Positions 35,163 to 44,700 of a DNA stretch of 64,000 nucleotides are shown piece by piece. The stretch lies in NCBI GenBank assembly GCA_947586055.1, contig CANPXL010000009.1:35549-99548 (forward strand), given 5' to 3'. Positions within the stretch are counted from its first letter, which is position 1; each line of letters begins with the position of its first letter. The notes beneath the pieces were generated by a model. That model did not search any database. It saw nothing but the letters and a program-made list of their open reading frames with translations, and was not told the origin of the DNA. The position numbers were made by a program, and so were the translations under genes. The DNA comes from an uncultured Acetatifactor sp. (GTDB taxonomy: Bacteria; Bacillota; Clostridia; Lachnospirales; Lachnospiraceae).

Positions 35163-36779
35163 TTAATTCCAGTCCTCGTTCAGCCAGTTCCGCAGCAGAT
35201 TTGCGGCGGCCTCCGGGTTTTCGTCCACAAATTTTTCTATCAGGAGACGCGTCTCGGATTTTGTCTCCACGTCGATGTCTTCCAGTTCGCTCTCCGGCGT
35301 AGACTGCAGCATGGTCTCCACGGACAGCTCTTCTTCCTCTTCTTCGGCTTTCTTCGTCCGCATGGTGCGGATCACAACAAACGCCAGCAGCCCCAGGATC
35401 AGGACGATCATCACAATGCTCAGAATGTCCGTGGCTTTGATGGAGAACCCCTCGGCGTCATTGAACACCGGCGTCTCGTAGGCGATGATGGTAATGCGGT
35501 CCCGGCTGATGCCGGTGGCGTTGGCCGCCATCTCATAAAACGCCTCGTCCACGTCCAGTCTCACGTCCGCGCTGTTCTGATCCTTGAAATCCTCCCATGT
35601 GACGCCGCCGTCCAAAAGGCCCTGACGGCGCACGGTATCCTCATTGTAATATCGGTAGGAGATCAGCGCCAGGGACATGGATGAGTTGTCATAGTCGATA
35701 CTGCCCGCAATCGTGTTCTGATACTCCATCAGCTCATTGGGCGAAAACTTGATGTTCTGTTCCGACGTGGAGGACTCGCTGCTGCTGTAGTTGGGCCAGA
35801 CATAGGAGTTCAGATCGTCGGAATCGTTTGAGTCCGTTCCGGGAACGCCGTCCACACCGTTGGTGCTCTCGCTCTCATAAGTGCTCTGCTCGGCGTACAT
35901 TCCCTGATCGTGGCCTTCCGGCGCGTAAAATTCGTGGACCGTCCGCTCGTATTCGCTGTAGTCCACATTCAGGCGCGCGACCACCTGGATCTGATCGTAC
36001 TGACCCGTCCCCAGGATGACTCTCTTGACCTGGCTGTTCAGCATGGCTTCCGCCTGATTTTTCAGTTCCTGAATGGAGTTTGCGATGCCGGCGCTGGAAT
36101 AGTCGTCGCCGCCCGCAAACAGGATATTGCCGTTCTGGTCGAGAATGGTAATGTTGGACGTGGTGTCGTCGTTGAGATAGCTGGCCGTGGCTCTCGCCAT
36201 GGCCGCGGCGTTGGCGGAGGTAAACGCAGAAGGGTTGGACAGCGTCAGCTGGATATAAGCCGATCCCTCCGTCTCCTGGGCGATCAGCGTGCCGTTCTGG
36301 GGCCCGAGATCGATCATGACGGACGCCTTCTCCACGGCGTCGATGCTCTCGAAGGCATACTCCAGCTCCGCCTCCATGTAATCCTTGTACTGCTTTTCCC
36401 TGTCGGAAGCGGTGGTGGACATGCTGGTATCCATGTAATCCCCCAACTTCGGCATGGTATCGGGGACATAGCCCGAAGACGCCATGGCATAAGTGGCCAG
36501 GGCCCTCTGGTCCGAGTCAACCTCAATGATCAGGCCGTCGTCCGACTCCCTGTGGGTAATCCCCGCGTCGTTTAAGATATCTACGATCTTTGCCGCCTCC
36601 ACGCTGCTCTCGCAGGAGTAGAGCTGTATGTATTCCGGTCTCGAGATCAGATAGATAATGACACCGAACGCAAAGACCACCACCGCAACAATCGATACGA
36701 TGACCGTCTTCTGCCTGGCGGTGAACTTATTCCACCAGCCCAATATTTTTTGAAGCAGTTCCTTCAGCCTGTCAACCAT
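35163..36779 (-). CDS. fliF: Flagellar MS-ring protein FliF
   Basis: A 538-residue ring protein with two membrane helices (VIVSIVAVVVFAFGVIIYL near the N-terminus and ILSIVMIVLILGLLAFVVI near the C-terminus), the YscJ-like and FliF C domains between them, and the FliG-binding tail VDENPEAAANLLRNWLNED. Length is typical. Confidence 0.97.
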   Translation of the reverse strand: MVDRLKELLQKILGWWNKFTARQKTVIVSIVAVVVFAFGVIIYLISRPEYIQLYSCESSVEAAKIVDILNDAGITHRESDDGLIIEVDSDQRALATYAMASSGYVPDTMPKLGDYMDTSMSTTASDREKQYKDYMEAELEYAFESIDAVEKASVMIDLGPQNGTLIAQETEGSAYIQLTLSNPSAFTSANAAAMARATASYLNDDTTSNITILDQNGNILFAGGDDYSSAGIANSIQELKNQAEAMLNSQVKRVILGTGQYDQIQVVARLNVDYSEYERTVHEFYAPEGHDQGMYAEQSTYESESTNGVDGVPGTDSNDSDDLNSYVWPNYSSSESSTSEQNIKFSPNELMEYQNTIAGSIDYDNSSMSLALISYRYYNEDTVRRQGLLDGGVTWEDFKDQNSADVRLDVDEAFYEMAANATGISRDRITIIAYETPVFNDAEGFSIKATDILSIVMIVLILGLLAFVVIRTMRTKKAEEEEEELSVETMLQSTPESELEDIDVETKSETRLLIEKFVDENPEAAANLLRNWLNEDWN

Positions 36780-36826
36780 TGTACTTCTCTCCTGATAGTA
36801 TGATGCCGCTTACGCCGTTTCAGACG

Positions 36827-37162
36827 CTAGATCTGCATCTGCATAAGCTCCTTGTATGCCTCGAGAAGTCTGTCGCGGACAGCCACGGTATACTGCAGTG
36901 CCGAAGAAGCCTTCTGCAACGCGATGGTCAGGTCATGGGAATTTTCCGTCTCTCCCAGCGCAAATCGGATCTCTTCATCCTCCGCGTCGGACAGATAGCT
37001 GTTCGTGGTCTTAATATTGTCAATAGCCGTGTTCAGGAAAGAGTCGAACAGGTTTCCTCCCACCTTCTCTTCCTTCGGGATCAGGGAACCCGTCAGGGAC
37101 GCTTCCTCCAGCGTACTGGGTCTGGTAACAGCCATCAGGCTTGTAATTGCCGATAATTCCAT
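36827..37162 (-). CDS. fliE: Flagellar rod adaptor FliE
   Basis: A 111-residue protein with the FliE core NLFDSFLNTAIDNIKTTNSY, DLTIALQKASSALQYTVAV and RDRLLEAYKELMQMQI. It links the MS ring to the rod. The gene follows flgC directly. Confidence 0.95.
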   Translation of the reverse strand: MELSAITSLMAVTRPSTLEEASLTGSLIPKEEKVGGNLFDSFLNTAIDNIKTTNSYLSDAEDEEIRFALGETENSHDLTIALQKASSALQYTVAVRDRLLEAYKELMQMQI

Positions 37163-37223
37163 CTTTTCCTCCGTTTCGCCGCCGACGCGGCCGCATCAGG
37201 CGCCTTCCGCCGTTTTTTCACGC

Positions 37224-37676
37224 TCATCCTCTGCCGATCTCAAGTCCCTGAAGCACCATGGACTTGCTGGCGTTAAAGGCGGTGGCGTTGGCCTCGTAAG
37301 CCCTGCTGGCGTCGATCATGTTCGTCATCTCGGTAATGATATTCACGTTGGGATAGGTGACATAGCCGTTCTCGTCCGCGTCGGGATGAGAGGGATCGTA
37401 GACCATGTTCATCTCCGTCTCCTGATCCTCATAGACGCCTGTGACCTTCACGCCCTGCCCGGAGTACCCGTGCCCGTAGACCGCCTCGCCGAGCACATGG
37501 CCGAAGGGCGTCTGTCCGCCTTTCTCCGCAAAGGTAACCACCTTCCTGCGGTAGGGATTCCCGTCCGCCGTCCTTGTGGTATCGGCGTTGGCCACGTTCT
37601 CCGATATGATATCCATCCGGTATCTCTGAGCCGTCATACCGGAAGCGTTAATGTTAAAAGAAGAAAACATACTCAT
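37224..37676 (-). CDS. flgC: Flagellar rod protein FlgC
   Basis: A 150-residue proximal rod protein with FNINASGMTAQRYRMDIISE and NVANADTTRTADGNPYRRK at the N-terminus and MIDASRAYEANATAFNASK at the C-terminus. The GGGAGG site eight bases ahead of the ATG supports the start. Confidence 0.97.
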   Translation of the reverse strand: MSMFSSFNINASGMTAQRYRMDIISENVANADTTRTADGNPYRRKVVTFAEKGGQTPFGHVLGEAVYGHGYSGQGVKVTGVYEDQETEMNMVYDPSHPDADENGYVTYPNVNIITEMTNMIDASRAYEANATAFNASKSMVLQGLEIGRG

Positions 37677-37691
37677 TCCGCGTACCTCCCG

Positions 37692-38081
37692 TTATTTCAT
37701 CACCGTCTGCAGATTTGTGAATTCCTGATTGATCGCCGTGATCAGTCCCTGATATTTCAGCTGGTTCTGGGCCAGCATGACGTTCTCGTTGTCGATATCG
37801 ACGTTGTTTCCGTCAATGCGGTAGGAAAACCCCGCATAGTCCGTGTAAGGTCTCCCCGCGAGCCTCTCCGTCCGAAGCCCCGACACCTTGGCGTCCATTG
37901 TCTCATAGCGGCTCATGCCCAGCTCCTTTTTCAGAACGGATTCAAACTCCACGTCCTGACGCTTGTAACCGGGAGTGTCCACGTTGGCAATGTTGTTGGA
38001 AATGGCTTCGTTCCGCAGCCAGCTTGCGTCCGCGGCTTTGTCCAACACTCTGATGTAATCGAATACGTTGGTCTGGATCAT
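37692..38081 (-). CDS. flgB: Flagellar rod protein FlgB
   Basis: A 129-residue proximal rod protein and the first gene of the fla/che operon. It shows FDYIRVLDKAADASWLRNEA and SNNIANVDTPGYKRQDVEFE. The start at 38081 (MIQTNV) lies about seven bases after AAAGGAG; an upstream start adds seven unlikely residues. Confidence 0.96.
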   Translation of the reverse strand: MIQTNVFDYIRVLDKAADASWLRNEAISNNIANVDTPGYKRQDVEFESVLKKELGMSRYETMDAKVSGLRTERLAGRPYTDYAGFSYRIDGNNVDIDNENVMLAQNQLKYQGLITAINQEFTNLQTVMK

Positions 38082-38132
38082 CCTTTTCTCCTTTCGTCCC
38101 AAGAGCGGGCGCGCTAAAACCCACTTTATTTT

Positions 38133-38160
38133 ATTATATTGATTTTTCAGAAAAACACAA
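38133..38160 (-). promoter_or_regulatory. Sigma-A-type promoter of the fla/che operon
   Basis: On the minus strand, TTGTGT (38155-38160) and TATAAT (38133-38138) are separated by 16 bases. A transcript would start near 38126 and have a leader of about 45 bases before flgB. A CodY box overlaps most of the spacer. Confidence 0.7.
38142..38156 (-). promoter_or_regulatory. CodY-binding box in the fla/che promoter
   Basis: ATTTTTCAGAAAAAC matches 12 of 15 positions of the CodY consensus AATTTTCWGAAAATT, including the whole central TTTTCAGAAAA core. It sits between the -35 and -10 of the flgB promoter, where bound CodY would block RNA polymerase. CodY is known to repress the fla/che promoter in Bacillus subtilis. 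Confidence 0.75.
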
Positions 38161-38196
38161 TATATTTTGCATCAAATTGTTTAAAACCTTCCCCAC

Positions 38197-38249
38197 CCGT
38201 CAATAAGCACAAAGGGACTTATTGACGGCAGAACGCAATAAATCCCTTT
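38197..38249 (-). terminator. Two mutually exclusive hairpins after codY
   Basis: In the minus-strand transcript one hairpin pairs 38236-38249 with 38211-38224 (AAAGGGA and TTATTG arms, one G-U pair). The other pairs 38218-38227 with 38198-38207 (CGTCAATAAG with CTTATTGACG). They share 38218-38224 and cannot form together. They lie between codY and the fla/che promoter. A TTTT run occurs about nine bases after the second, so this may be a weak terminator or a switch. Confidence 0.5.
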
Positions 38250-38312
38250 ACTTTGGCCCAAAAGGCCGCAAAATCCATTTTTGATATTCAGTTGTACGCC
38301 GGACATCTCAGG

Positions 38313-39101
38313 CTATCCCCGCCGATTCTGATGTTTCAGCTCTTCAATCTCGTCAAATACCACATCGTTCAGCACTTTTATGTAGGTTCCCTTCATGCCG
38401 GAAGATCTGGATTCGATCACGCCGGCGCTCTCAAACTTCCGCAGCGCGTTGACGATAACGCTCCGCGTGATTCCCACACGGTCCGCGATCTTGCTGGCCA
38501 CAAGGATGCCTTCCATCCCGCCCAGCTCGTCAAAAATATGGGTGATGGCTTCCATCTCCGAGAAGGAAAGCGTACTGATGGCCGATTTTACCACCGCAAC
38601 CTTGCGGCTTTCCTCCGCGCTTTCCTCGTTCACCGCTCTCAACATTTCCAGTCCCACCACGGTAGTGCCGTACTCGCTCAGGATAATATCGTCGATATCG
38701 TACTGGCTGTCGCATTTGTACAGAAACAGCGTCCCAAGCCGCTCCCCGGCGATCTCGATCGGCGTGATGATGGCCTGGAATTTTCTGATATCGGGGCTTT
38801 CAAATCCCAACGTCTCCAGATTTACATTCTCTTTGGTGGAAAGAACCCCCAGCAGGCGTTCGTTCAGCATGGCATCCACAAATCCGCCCACGTTCTCATC
38901 GATCAGCTCCCTGATGGAATCGATCCGGTCGGACTTTCCAACCCCAAGCACCTTACCCTTGCGGCTGATCACAAGAACGTTTGAGTCCAGAATTTCGCGC
39001 ATCACCTGGCAGATATCGTTGAACACAACTTTGCTGGAATTGTTGTTATGCAGCAATTTGCTGATCTTCCTGGTTTTGTCCAAAAGCTGTACGCTGCTCA
39101 T
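38313..39101 (-). CDS. codY: GTP- and branched-chain-amino-acid-sensing regulator CodY
   Basis: A 262-residue global repressor. The N-terminal GAF domain (SSVQLLDKTRKISKLLHN) senses isoleucine and related ligands, and the C-terminal winged HTH has ILVASKIADRVGITRSVIVN and ALRKFESAGVIESRSSGMKG. It sits directly upstream of the fla/che operon as in Bacillus subtilis, and a CodY box lies in that operon's promoter. Confidence 0.97.
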   Translation of the reverse strand: MSSVQLLDKTRKISKLLHNNNSSKVVFNDICQVMREILDSNVLVISRKGKVLGVGKSDRIDSIRELIDENVGGFVDAMLNERLLGVLSTKENVNLETLGFESPDIRKFQAIITPIEIAGERLGTLFLYKCDSQYDIDDIILSEYGTTVVGLEMLRAVNEESAEESRKVAVVKSAISTLSFSEMEAITHIFDELGGMEGILVASKIADRVGITRSVIVNALRKFESAGVIESRSSGMKGTYIKVLNDVVFDEIEELKHQNRRG

Positions 39102-39132
39102 ACGCCCTCCTTTGAGTCATCTGTATGAAACT

Positions 39133-39161
39133 ATTTTAACATAAAAATTTTAAAAACACAA
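39133..39161 (-). promoter_or_regulatory. Promoter of codY with overlapping inverted repeat
   Basis: TTGTGT (39156-39161) and TAAAAT (39133-39138) on the minus strand are 17 bases apart. The nine-base arms TTTTAACAT and ATGTTAAAA lie around this promoter as an inverted repeat, a possible operator. The codY start follows an AAAGGAGGG site. Confidence 0.6.
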
Positions 39162-39189
39162 TGTTAAAACAGTTAATTTCTTCGTTTAT

Positions 39190-41268
39190 TTATGATTTAT
39201 TTGACAATTCCGGCATAACGTAATATCCGCATTGATCATTCGCACATACAAGGCGGTTCCCTTTTTCCAGCAGCACGCTGCCGCACTGGGGACACTTCTG
39301 GCCGGTAGGACGCTGCCAGACCATAAAGTCGCAGTTCGGATTGTCGATACAGCCGTAATATTTTCTGCCCTTTCTGGTCTTGCGGAGGACAATATCCCTG
39401 CCGCACTTCGGACAGGGGACGCCGATCTTTTCAAAATACGGCTTTGTATTGCGGCACTCCGGGAATCCCGGACATGCCAGAAAACGGCCGTGGGGCCCGT
39501 ACTTGATTACCATCTGCCGGCCGCAGAGTTCGCAGACCTCGTCGCTTACTTCGTCGGCAACGGTCACGTGTTCCAGTTCCTTTTCGGCCTGATTCACCGC
39601 CTCGTCCAGATCCGGGTAAAAATTGGATACGATGGTCTTCCATTTCACTTTACCCTCTTCCACGCCGTCCAGCAGCGCTTCCAGGTTTGCTGTGAAATTC
39701 ACGTCCACGATGGAGGGGAACGCGGTCTTCATCATGTTGTTCACCACCTCGCCAAGCTCCGTGACGTAAAGGTTGCGGTTTTCCTTCACCACGTAGCGCC
39801 TTGCCAGAATGGTGGTGATGATAGGCGCGTAGGTACTGGGACGCCCGATCCCAAGCTCTTCCAGCGCACGGACAAGAGACGCCTCGGTGTAGTGGGCCGG
39901 CGGCTGCGTAAAGTGCTGCTCCGGCTCAAATCCCACAAAGGAAAGCCGGCTGTCCCGGCGCAGGCCCGCCTGAAAATCGTTGTCCTCTTCCCGGTCGTCC
40001 TCCGATACATACACGCTCATGTAGCCGTCAAACACCCGTCTGGAGGACGCGACGGTAAACACCTGACCGCCGGCCTGGATTTTCACGGACGTCGTCTCGT
40101 ATCGCGCCGCGCTCATGCGGCTTGCCACGAAACGCTTCCAGATCAGCTGGTACAGGCGGAAAAGATCCCTGGGCAGCTGTTCCTTCAGGAGCGCAGGCGT
40201 CCTCTCCGGATCCGTCGGCCGGATGGCTTCATGCGCGTCCTGGATTTTTCGGCCGTTTCCGCGCGAAGCGGCTGCCGACGCCAGATACTCCGCTCCGTAA
40301 TGGGCGCTGATGTAAGACGCGGCCATGCCCTCCGCCTCCTCGGACACGCGCGTGGAATCGGTACGCAGATAGGAGATAAGACCTACCGTTCCCTCGCCCT
40401 CGATGTCCACGCCCTCGTAAAGCTGCTGGGCAAGCCGCATGGTCTTCTGGGTGGAATAGTTCAGCGCCTTGCTTGCCTCCTGCTGAAGAGTCGAGGTGGT
40501 AAACGGCAGGGGCGGCTTCTTCGTCCGCTCTCCCTTTTTGATCTCCGTGATCCCGTAAGACGCGCCCTCCAGAGACTCCATGATGCGCTTCGCCTCGGCT
40601 TCGCTTTTGATGGAAGCTCTGCCTTTATCGGTTCCGTAATAGCTGGCGGTAAAGGGTTTCTTTTCCCCGTCGGCCTTCAGCTGCACACCCAGCGTCCAGT
40701 ATTCCTCGGGGACAAACGCGTTGATTTCCTCCTCCCTGTCGCAGATGATGCGCAGGGCAACGGACTGCACTCTTCCGGCGCTTAATCCTCTCTTGATCTT
40801 CGCCCAGAGAAGCGGCGAGATCCGATAACCCACCATACGGTCCAGCATCCTCCGGGTCTGCTGGGCGTCCACCAGATTCAGGTTGATATCTCTTGCATTT
40901 TTCAGGGATTCCCTGACCGCATTCTTTGTGATCTCGTTAAACGTGATGCGGTATACCTTTCTGCCCTCCAGATTCAGGGCGTGATACAGGTGCCAGGAAA
41001 TGGCCTCTCCCTCCCGGTCGGGGTCGGTGGCGAGGTAGATCTTTTCCGCCTTTTTTGCCTCCTTCCGGAGATTTGCCAGAATGTCTCCCTTTCCTCTTAT
41101 CGTGATATATTTCGGTTCATAACCGTTTTCCACATCGATTCCGAGCGTACTCTTGGGCAGATCCCTCACATGTCCGTTGCTGGCGGCCACCGCGTAATTC
41201 GGTCCCAGAAATTTCCTGATAGTCTTGACTTTGGCAGGCGATTCCACAATCACCAGATATTTTGCCAT
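39190..41268 (-). CDS. topA: DNA topoisomerase I
   Basis: A 692-residue type IA topoisomerase that relaxes negative supercoils. The TOPRIM domain has KYLVIVESPAKVKTIRKFLG and ATDPDREGEAISWHL, the catalytic tyrosine is Tyr300 in GLISYLRTDSTR, and three C-terminal four-cysteine zinc ribbons begin CELCGRQM, CPKCGRDI and CPQCGSVL. Length is normal. Confidence 0.98.
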   Translation of the reverse strand: MAKYLVIVESPAKVKTIRKFLGPNYAVAASNGHVRDLPKSTLGIDVENGYEPKYITIRGKGDILANLRKEAKKAEKIYLATDPDREGEAISWHLYHALNLEGRKVYRITFNEITKNAVRESLKNARDINLNLVDAQQTRRMLDRMVGYRISPLLWAKIKRGLSAGRVQSVALRIICDREEEINAFVPEEYWTLGVQLKADGEKKPFTASYYGTDKGRASIKSEAEAKRIMESLEGASYGITEIKKGERTKKPPLPFTTSTLQQEASKALNYSTQKTMRLAQQLYEGVDIEGEGTVGLISYLRTDSTRVSEEAEGMAASYISAHYGAEYLASAAASRGNGRKIQDAHEAIRPTDPERTPALLKEQLPRDLFRLYQLIWKRFVASRMSAARYETTSVKIQAGGQVFTVASSRRVFDGYMSVYVSEDDREEDNDFQAGLRRDSRLSFVGFEPEQHFTQPPAHYTEASLVRALEELGIGRPSTYAPIITTILARRYVVKENRNLYVTELGEVVNNMMKTAFPSIVDVNFTANLEALLDGVEEGKVKWKTIVSNFYPDLDEAVNQAEKELEHVTVADEVSDEVCELCGRQMVIKYGPHGRFLACPGFPECRNTKPYFEKIGVPCPKCGRDIVLRKTRKGRKYYGCIDNPNCDFMVWQRPTGQKCPQCGSVLLEKGNRLVCANDQCGYYVMPELSNKS

Positions 41269-41363
41269 AACACGCTCCCCTTCCGATTTCCTCTCCGTGA
41301 TTCCGCGTCATTTTCCCCGCCTGATAAACAGGATTTCGTTATCAAAAAACGGAATCGTGAATC

Positions 41364-41392
41364 ACTATACACCTTTTTTTCAGGAGACGCAA
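41364..41392 (-). promoter_or_regulatory. Promoter of topA
   Basis: TTGCGT (41387-41392) and TATAGT (41364-41369) on the minus strand are 17 bases apart. The start site would be about 90 bases before the topA ATG. The rest of 41269-41534 shows no gene. Confidence 0.6.
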
Positions 41393-41534
41393 GTATTTTT
41401 TGGGAAACATTCCGAACGGCGGCTGACGCGCTGCATGATCGGCTCGCAAAACCGGCCGTTACAGACAAAATGCTGCAAGTCTTGGGGGGACTTCCAGCAT
41501 TCTTTCGGCAGAACAATTCAATCGAACAGGAAAA

Positions 41535-41606
41535 CAGCTGATAGGGGAATCGAACCCCTGTTTCCGCCGTGAGAGGGCGGCGTCTTAACCGCTTGACCAA
41601 TCAGCC
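41535..41606 (-). tRNA. tRNA-Glu (anticodon CTC)
   Basis: A 72-base sequence on the minus strand folds into the cloverleaf: acceptor GGCTGAT with ATCAGCT (first pair G-U), anticodon stem CCGCC/GGCGG around loop CTCTCAC with anticodon CTC, and T arm AGGGG-TTCGATT-CCCCT. The discriminator is G. No CCA is encoded. It decodes GAG. Confidence 0.93.
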
Positions 41607-41636
41607 AGCTTCATCCCGCATGAGCGGTACTTGCTA

Positions 41637-41665
41637 ATCATAATACATCGTCCGAAAAAAAGCAA
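41637..41665 (-). promoter_or_regulatory. Promoter of tRNA-Glu
   Basis: TTGCTT (41660-41665) and TATGAT (41637-41642) on the minus strand are 17 bases apart, giving a leader of about 24 bases. The pair is flanked by the perfect inverted repeat GTACTTGC (41627-41634) and GCAAGTAC (41662-41669). Confidence 0.65.
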
Positions 41666-41691
41666 GTACTTTTTTAAATTTTTATTGTCCC

Positions 41692-41766
41692 TTTTATGAG
41701 CAAAGGCAGGCGCACAGCGCCGGACAGCGCGCCAGCGCGGCTTTGCGAATGGCGCGCGTTGAACTT
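41692..41766 (-). repeat. Structured dispersed repeat, copy 3 (right half only)
   Basis: From TTTATGAGCAAAGGCAGGCG to GCGCGTTGAACTT this matches the right half of copies 1 and 2, with a few substitutions and no indels. The long hairpin half is missing. It lies between the polC stop and the tRNA-Glu promoter. Confidence 0.75.
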
Positions 41767-41799
41767 CCCCGTCTTCGCAATCCCGCCGGATCCCCGGCG

Positions 41800-44700
41800 C
41801 TACAGATCGAACAGGCTTAACTGGTTGGATTCCGGCAGGTTCCCCAGCAGATTCAGGGAATCCATCAGGTCTACCACCGTCTTTGAAACTTTGGTGCGCT
41901 CCCGGAAATCGTCTTTGGACAGGAAAGGCCCGTCCTTCGCCGCCTCCACAATGGCATCCGCCGCCTTCTCCCCCAGACCCTCGATGCTGTTGATGGAAGG
42001 CATCAGCTTTCCGTCCACGATCTGAAAGCTCCGGGACTGGGCGCGGAAAATGTCGATGGGCGTAAATTCAAAGCCTCTGGCGTACATTTCCTGCACGATC
42101 CTCATGTCGCTGTAGGCGGCTTCCTCCCGGTTGGACAGCGGCGCCGCTCCCGCCTCCTTATTGGCGGCCGCTTCCATGCGCCGTCTGTACTCTCCCATGA
42201 CGGTTTCCAGATGTTCCTTCCCCTGACACATGAGTTCGTAGGAAAACGCCTTGGCGCGGATGCTGAAAAACGCGCCGTAATAAGCCAGCGGATAATGGAT
42301 CTTGCAGTATCCGATCCGCCACGCCATCATCACATAGGCCGCCGCGTGCGCCTTGGGGAACATATACTTGATCTTTTTGCAGGACCAGATATACCAGTCC
42401 GGCACATTGTGAGCCTTCATGTCCTCTTTCCATTCCGGCCATTTTTCGCACTTGCCCTTGGCCACCACGCCCTTTCTTACCGCCTCCATGATCTTAAACG
42501 CCTTTTCCGACTCCATCCCCATCTGGATCAGATAGGTCATGATATCGTCTCTGGTGCAGACGGCGGTGGAAAGAGTCGCCTTGCCCTCCTGGATCAGGGT
42601 CTTCGCATTTCCCAGCCACACGTCCGTGCCGTGGGAAAGGCCGGAGATCCTCACCAGATCGGAAAAGGACTGGGGCTTTGCGTCAATGACCATCTGCATG
42701 GCAAAATCCGTGCCGAACTCCGGCAACCCCAGCGCGCCAAGCTTTGTGCCGCCGATCTGGTCCGGCGTAATGCCCAAAGCTTCCGTGCTCTGGAACAGGG
42801 ACATGACCTCCGGCGCGTCCAGCGGAATGGTCAGAGGGTCCACTCCCGTCATGTCCTGAAGGGCCCGGATCATGGTGGGATCATCGTGTCCCAGAATGTC
42901 CAGTTTCAGCAGATTATGGTCGATGGAATGGTAGTCAAAATGCGTGGTGACCGTGTCCGTCTCCATATCGTTCGCGGGATGCTGCACCGGGGTGAAGGAA
43001 TTGATATCCTGCCCCAGGGGAAGCACCACAATACCGCCGGGGTGCTGCCCCGTGCTCCTGCGCACGCCGGTGCAGCCCAGCGCGAGCCGCTCCAGTTCGC
43101 TGCGGCGCTTCGTCTTTCCCTGTTCCTCAAAATATTTTCTCACATAGCCGTACGCGGTCTTGTCCGCCAGCGTTGCGATGGTGCCCGCCCGGAAGGTCTG
43201 TCCGGCGCCAAAGATCACTTCCGTATATTTATGGGCCTTGGACTGATACTCCCCGGAAAAATTCAGGTCAATGTCAGGCTCCTTGTCCCCATTGAAGCCC
43301 AGGAACGTCTCAAAGGGAATGTCAAAACCGTCCTTGTGCAGCGGCTCCCCGCAGACAGGGCACTTTTTGTCCGGCATATCCACGCCGGCCTTGCCTGCGT
43401 AAGCCTTCACCTCGTCGCTGTCAAAGTCCACATAATGACATTTGCTGCAGTAATAGTGGGGACTTAAGGGGTTCACCTCCGTAATGCCCGCCATGGTGGC
43501 CACAAAGGAACTGCCCACGGATCCCCGGGAACCTACCAGGTAGCCGTCCTCCACGGATTTCCAGACCAGCTTCTGGGCGATAATGTACATCACGGCAAAC
43601 CCGTTGCTGATAATGGAGTGCAGTTCCCTCTTCAGCCTCTCTTCCACGATGGCGGGAAGCTCGGGCCCGTAGATCTCATGCGCCCTGGTATAGCAGATGC
43701 TGGTCAGCGTCTTGTCGCTGTCCGGGATCACGGGCGCGCATTTGTCCGGGCGCACCGGCGAAATGGTCTCCACCATGTCCGCGATCATGTTGGTATTCCT
43801 TACCACCACCTCGTAAGCCTTGTCGCCGCCGAGATAGGAAAATTCCTCCAGCATCTCCTCCGTGGTGTGCAGGTACAGGGGCGCCTGATTGTCCGCGTCG
43901 TTATAACCCCAGCCCGCCATGATGATCCGGCGGTAGATCTCGTCCTCGGGATTTAAAAAATGAACGTCGCAGGTCGCCACCACCGGCTTGTGAAACTGCT
44001 CGCCCAGCTTTACGATACGGCGGTTGATCTCCAGAATGTCTTCCATGGAATTGACGTTTCTGACCCGCTCGGAAGCGATCATGAACCTGTTGTTGTCCCG
44101 GGGCTGAATCTCCAGATAGTCGTAAAAGGACACGATCCTTGCAATCTGCATGTCGCTCTGGCCGTCCAGAAGCGCCCGGTAAAGCTCTCCCGCCTCGCAG
44201 GCGCTGCCCACGATCAGCCCGTCCCGGTATTTCATGACGAGGCTCTTCGGGATCCTGGGGTGCCTGTTTGCATAATAGGTCAGATGGGATTCCGACACCA
44301 GCCGGTAGAGGTTGATGCGCCCGAGATCGTTCTTCGCCAGAATGATCGTGTGATAGGTGGGAAGCTTTTTCACCAGTTCCGGGCCGGATCTTCCCAGCTC
44401 GTTCACCTGCTCCAGCGTCCGGACGTCCCGTTCCTCCAGCATGGGGATGAACCGTTCAAAAATAAGCGCCGTACACTCGGCGTCGTCCACCGCCCTGTGA
44501 TGGTTTTCCAGCGAAATGTTCAGGGTCTTTGCCACCGCGTCCAGCGTGTGCTTCGCCTGGTTGGGGAGAAGCACTCTCGCGATGCCCACGGTATCCACGT
44601 ACGTGTACTCCCATGGGAGGCCCTGCCTTCTGGCATTCTCCTGGATAAAGCTCATGTCGAAATTCGCGTTGTGCGCCACAAGCACACAGCCTTCGCAGAA

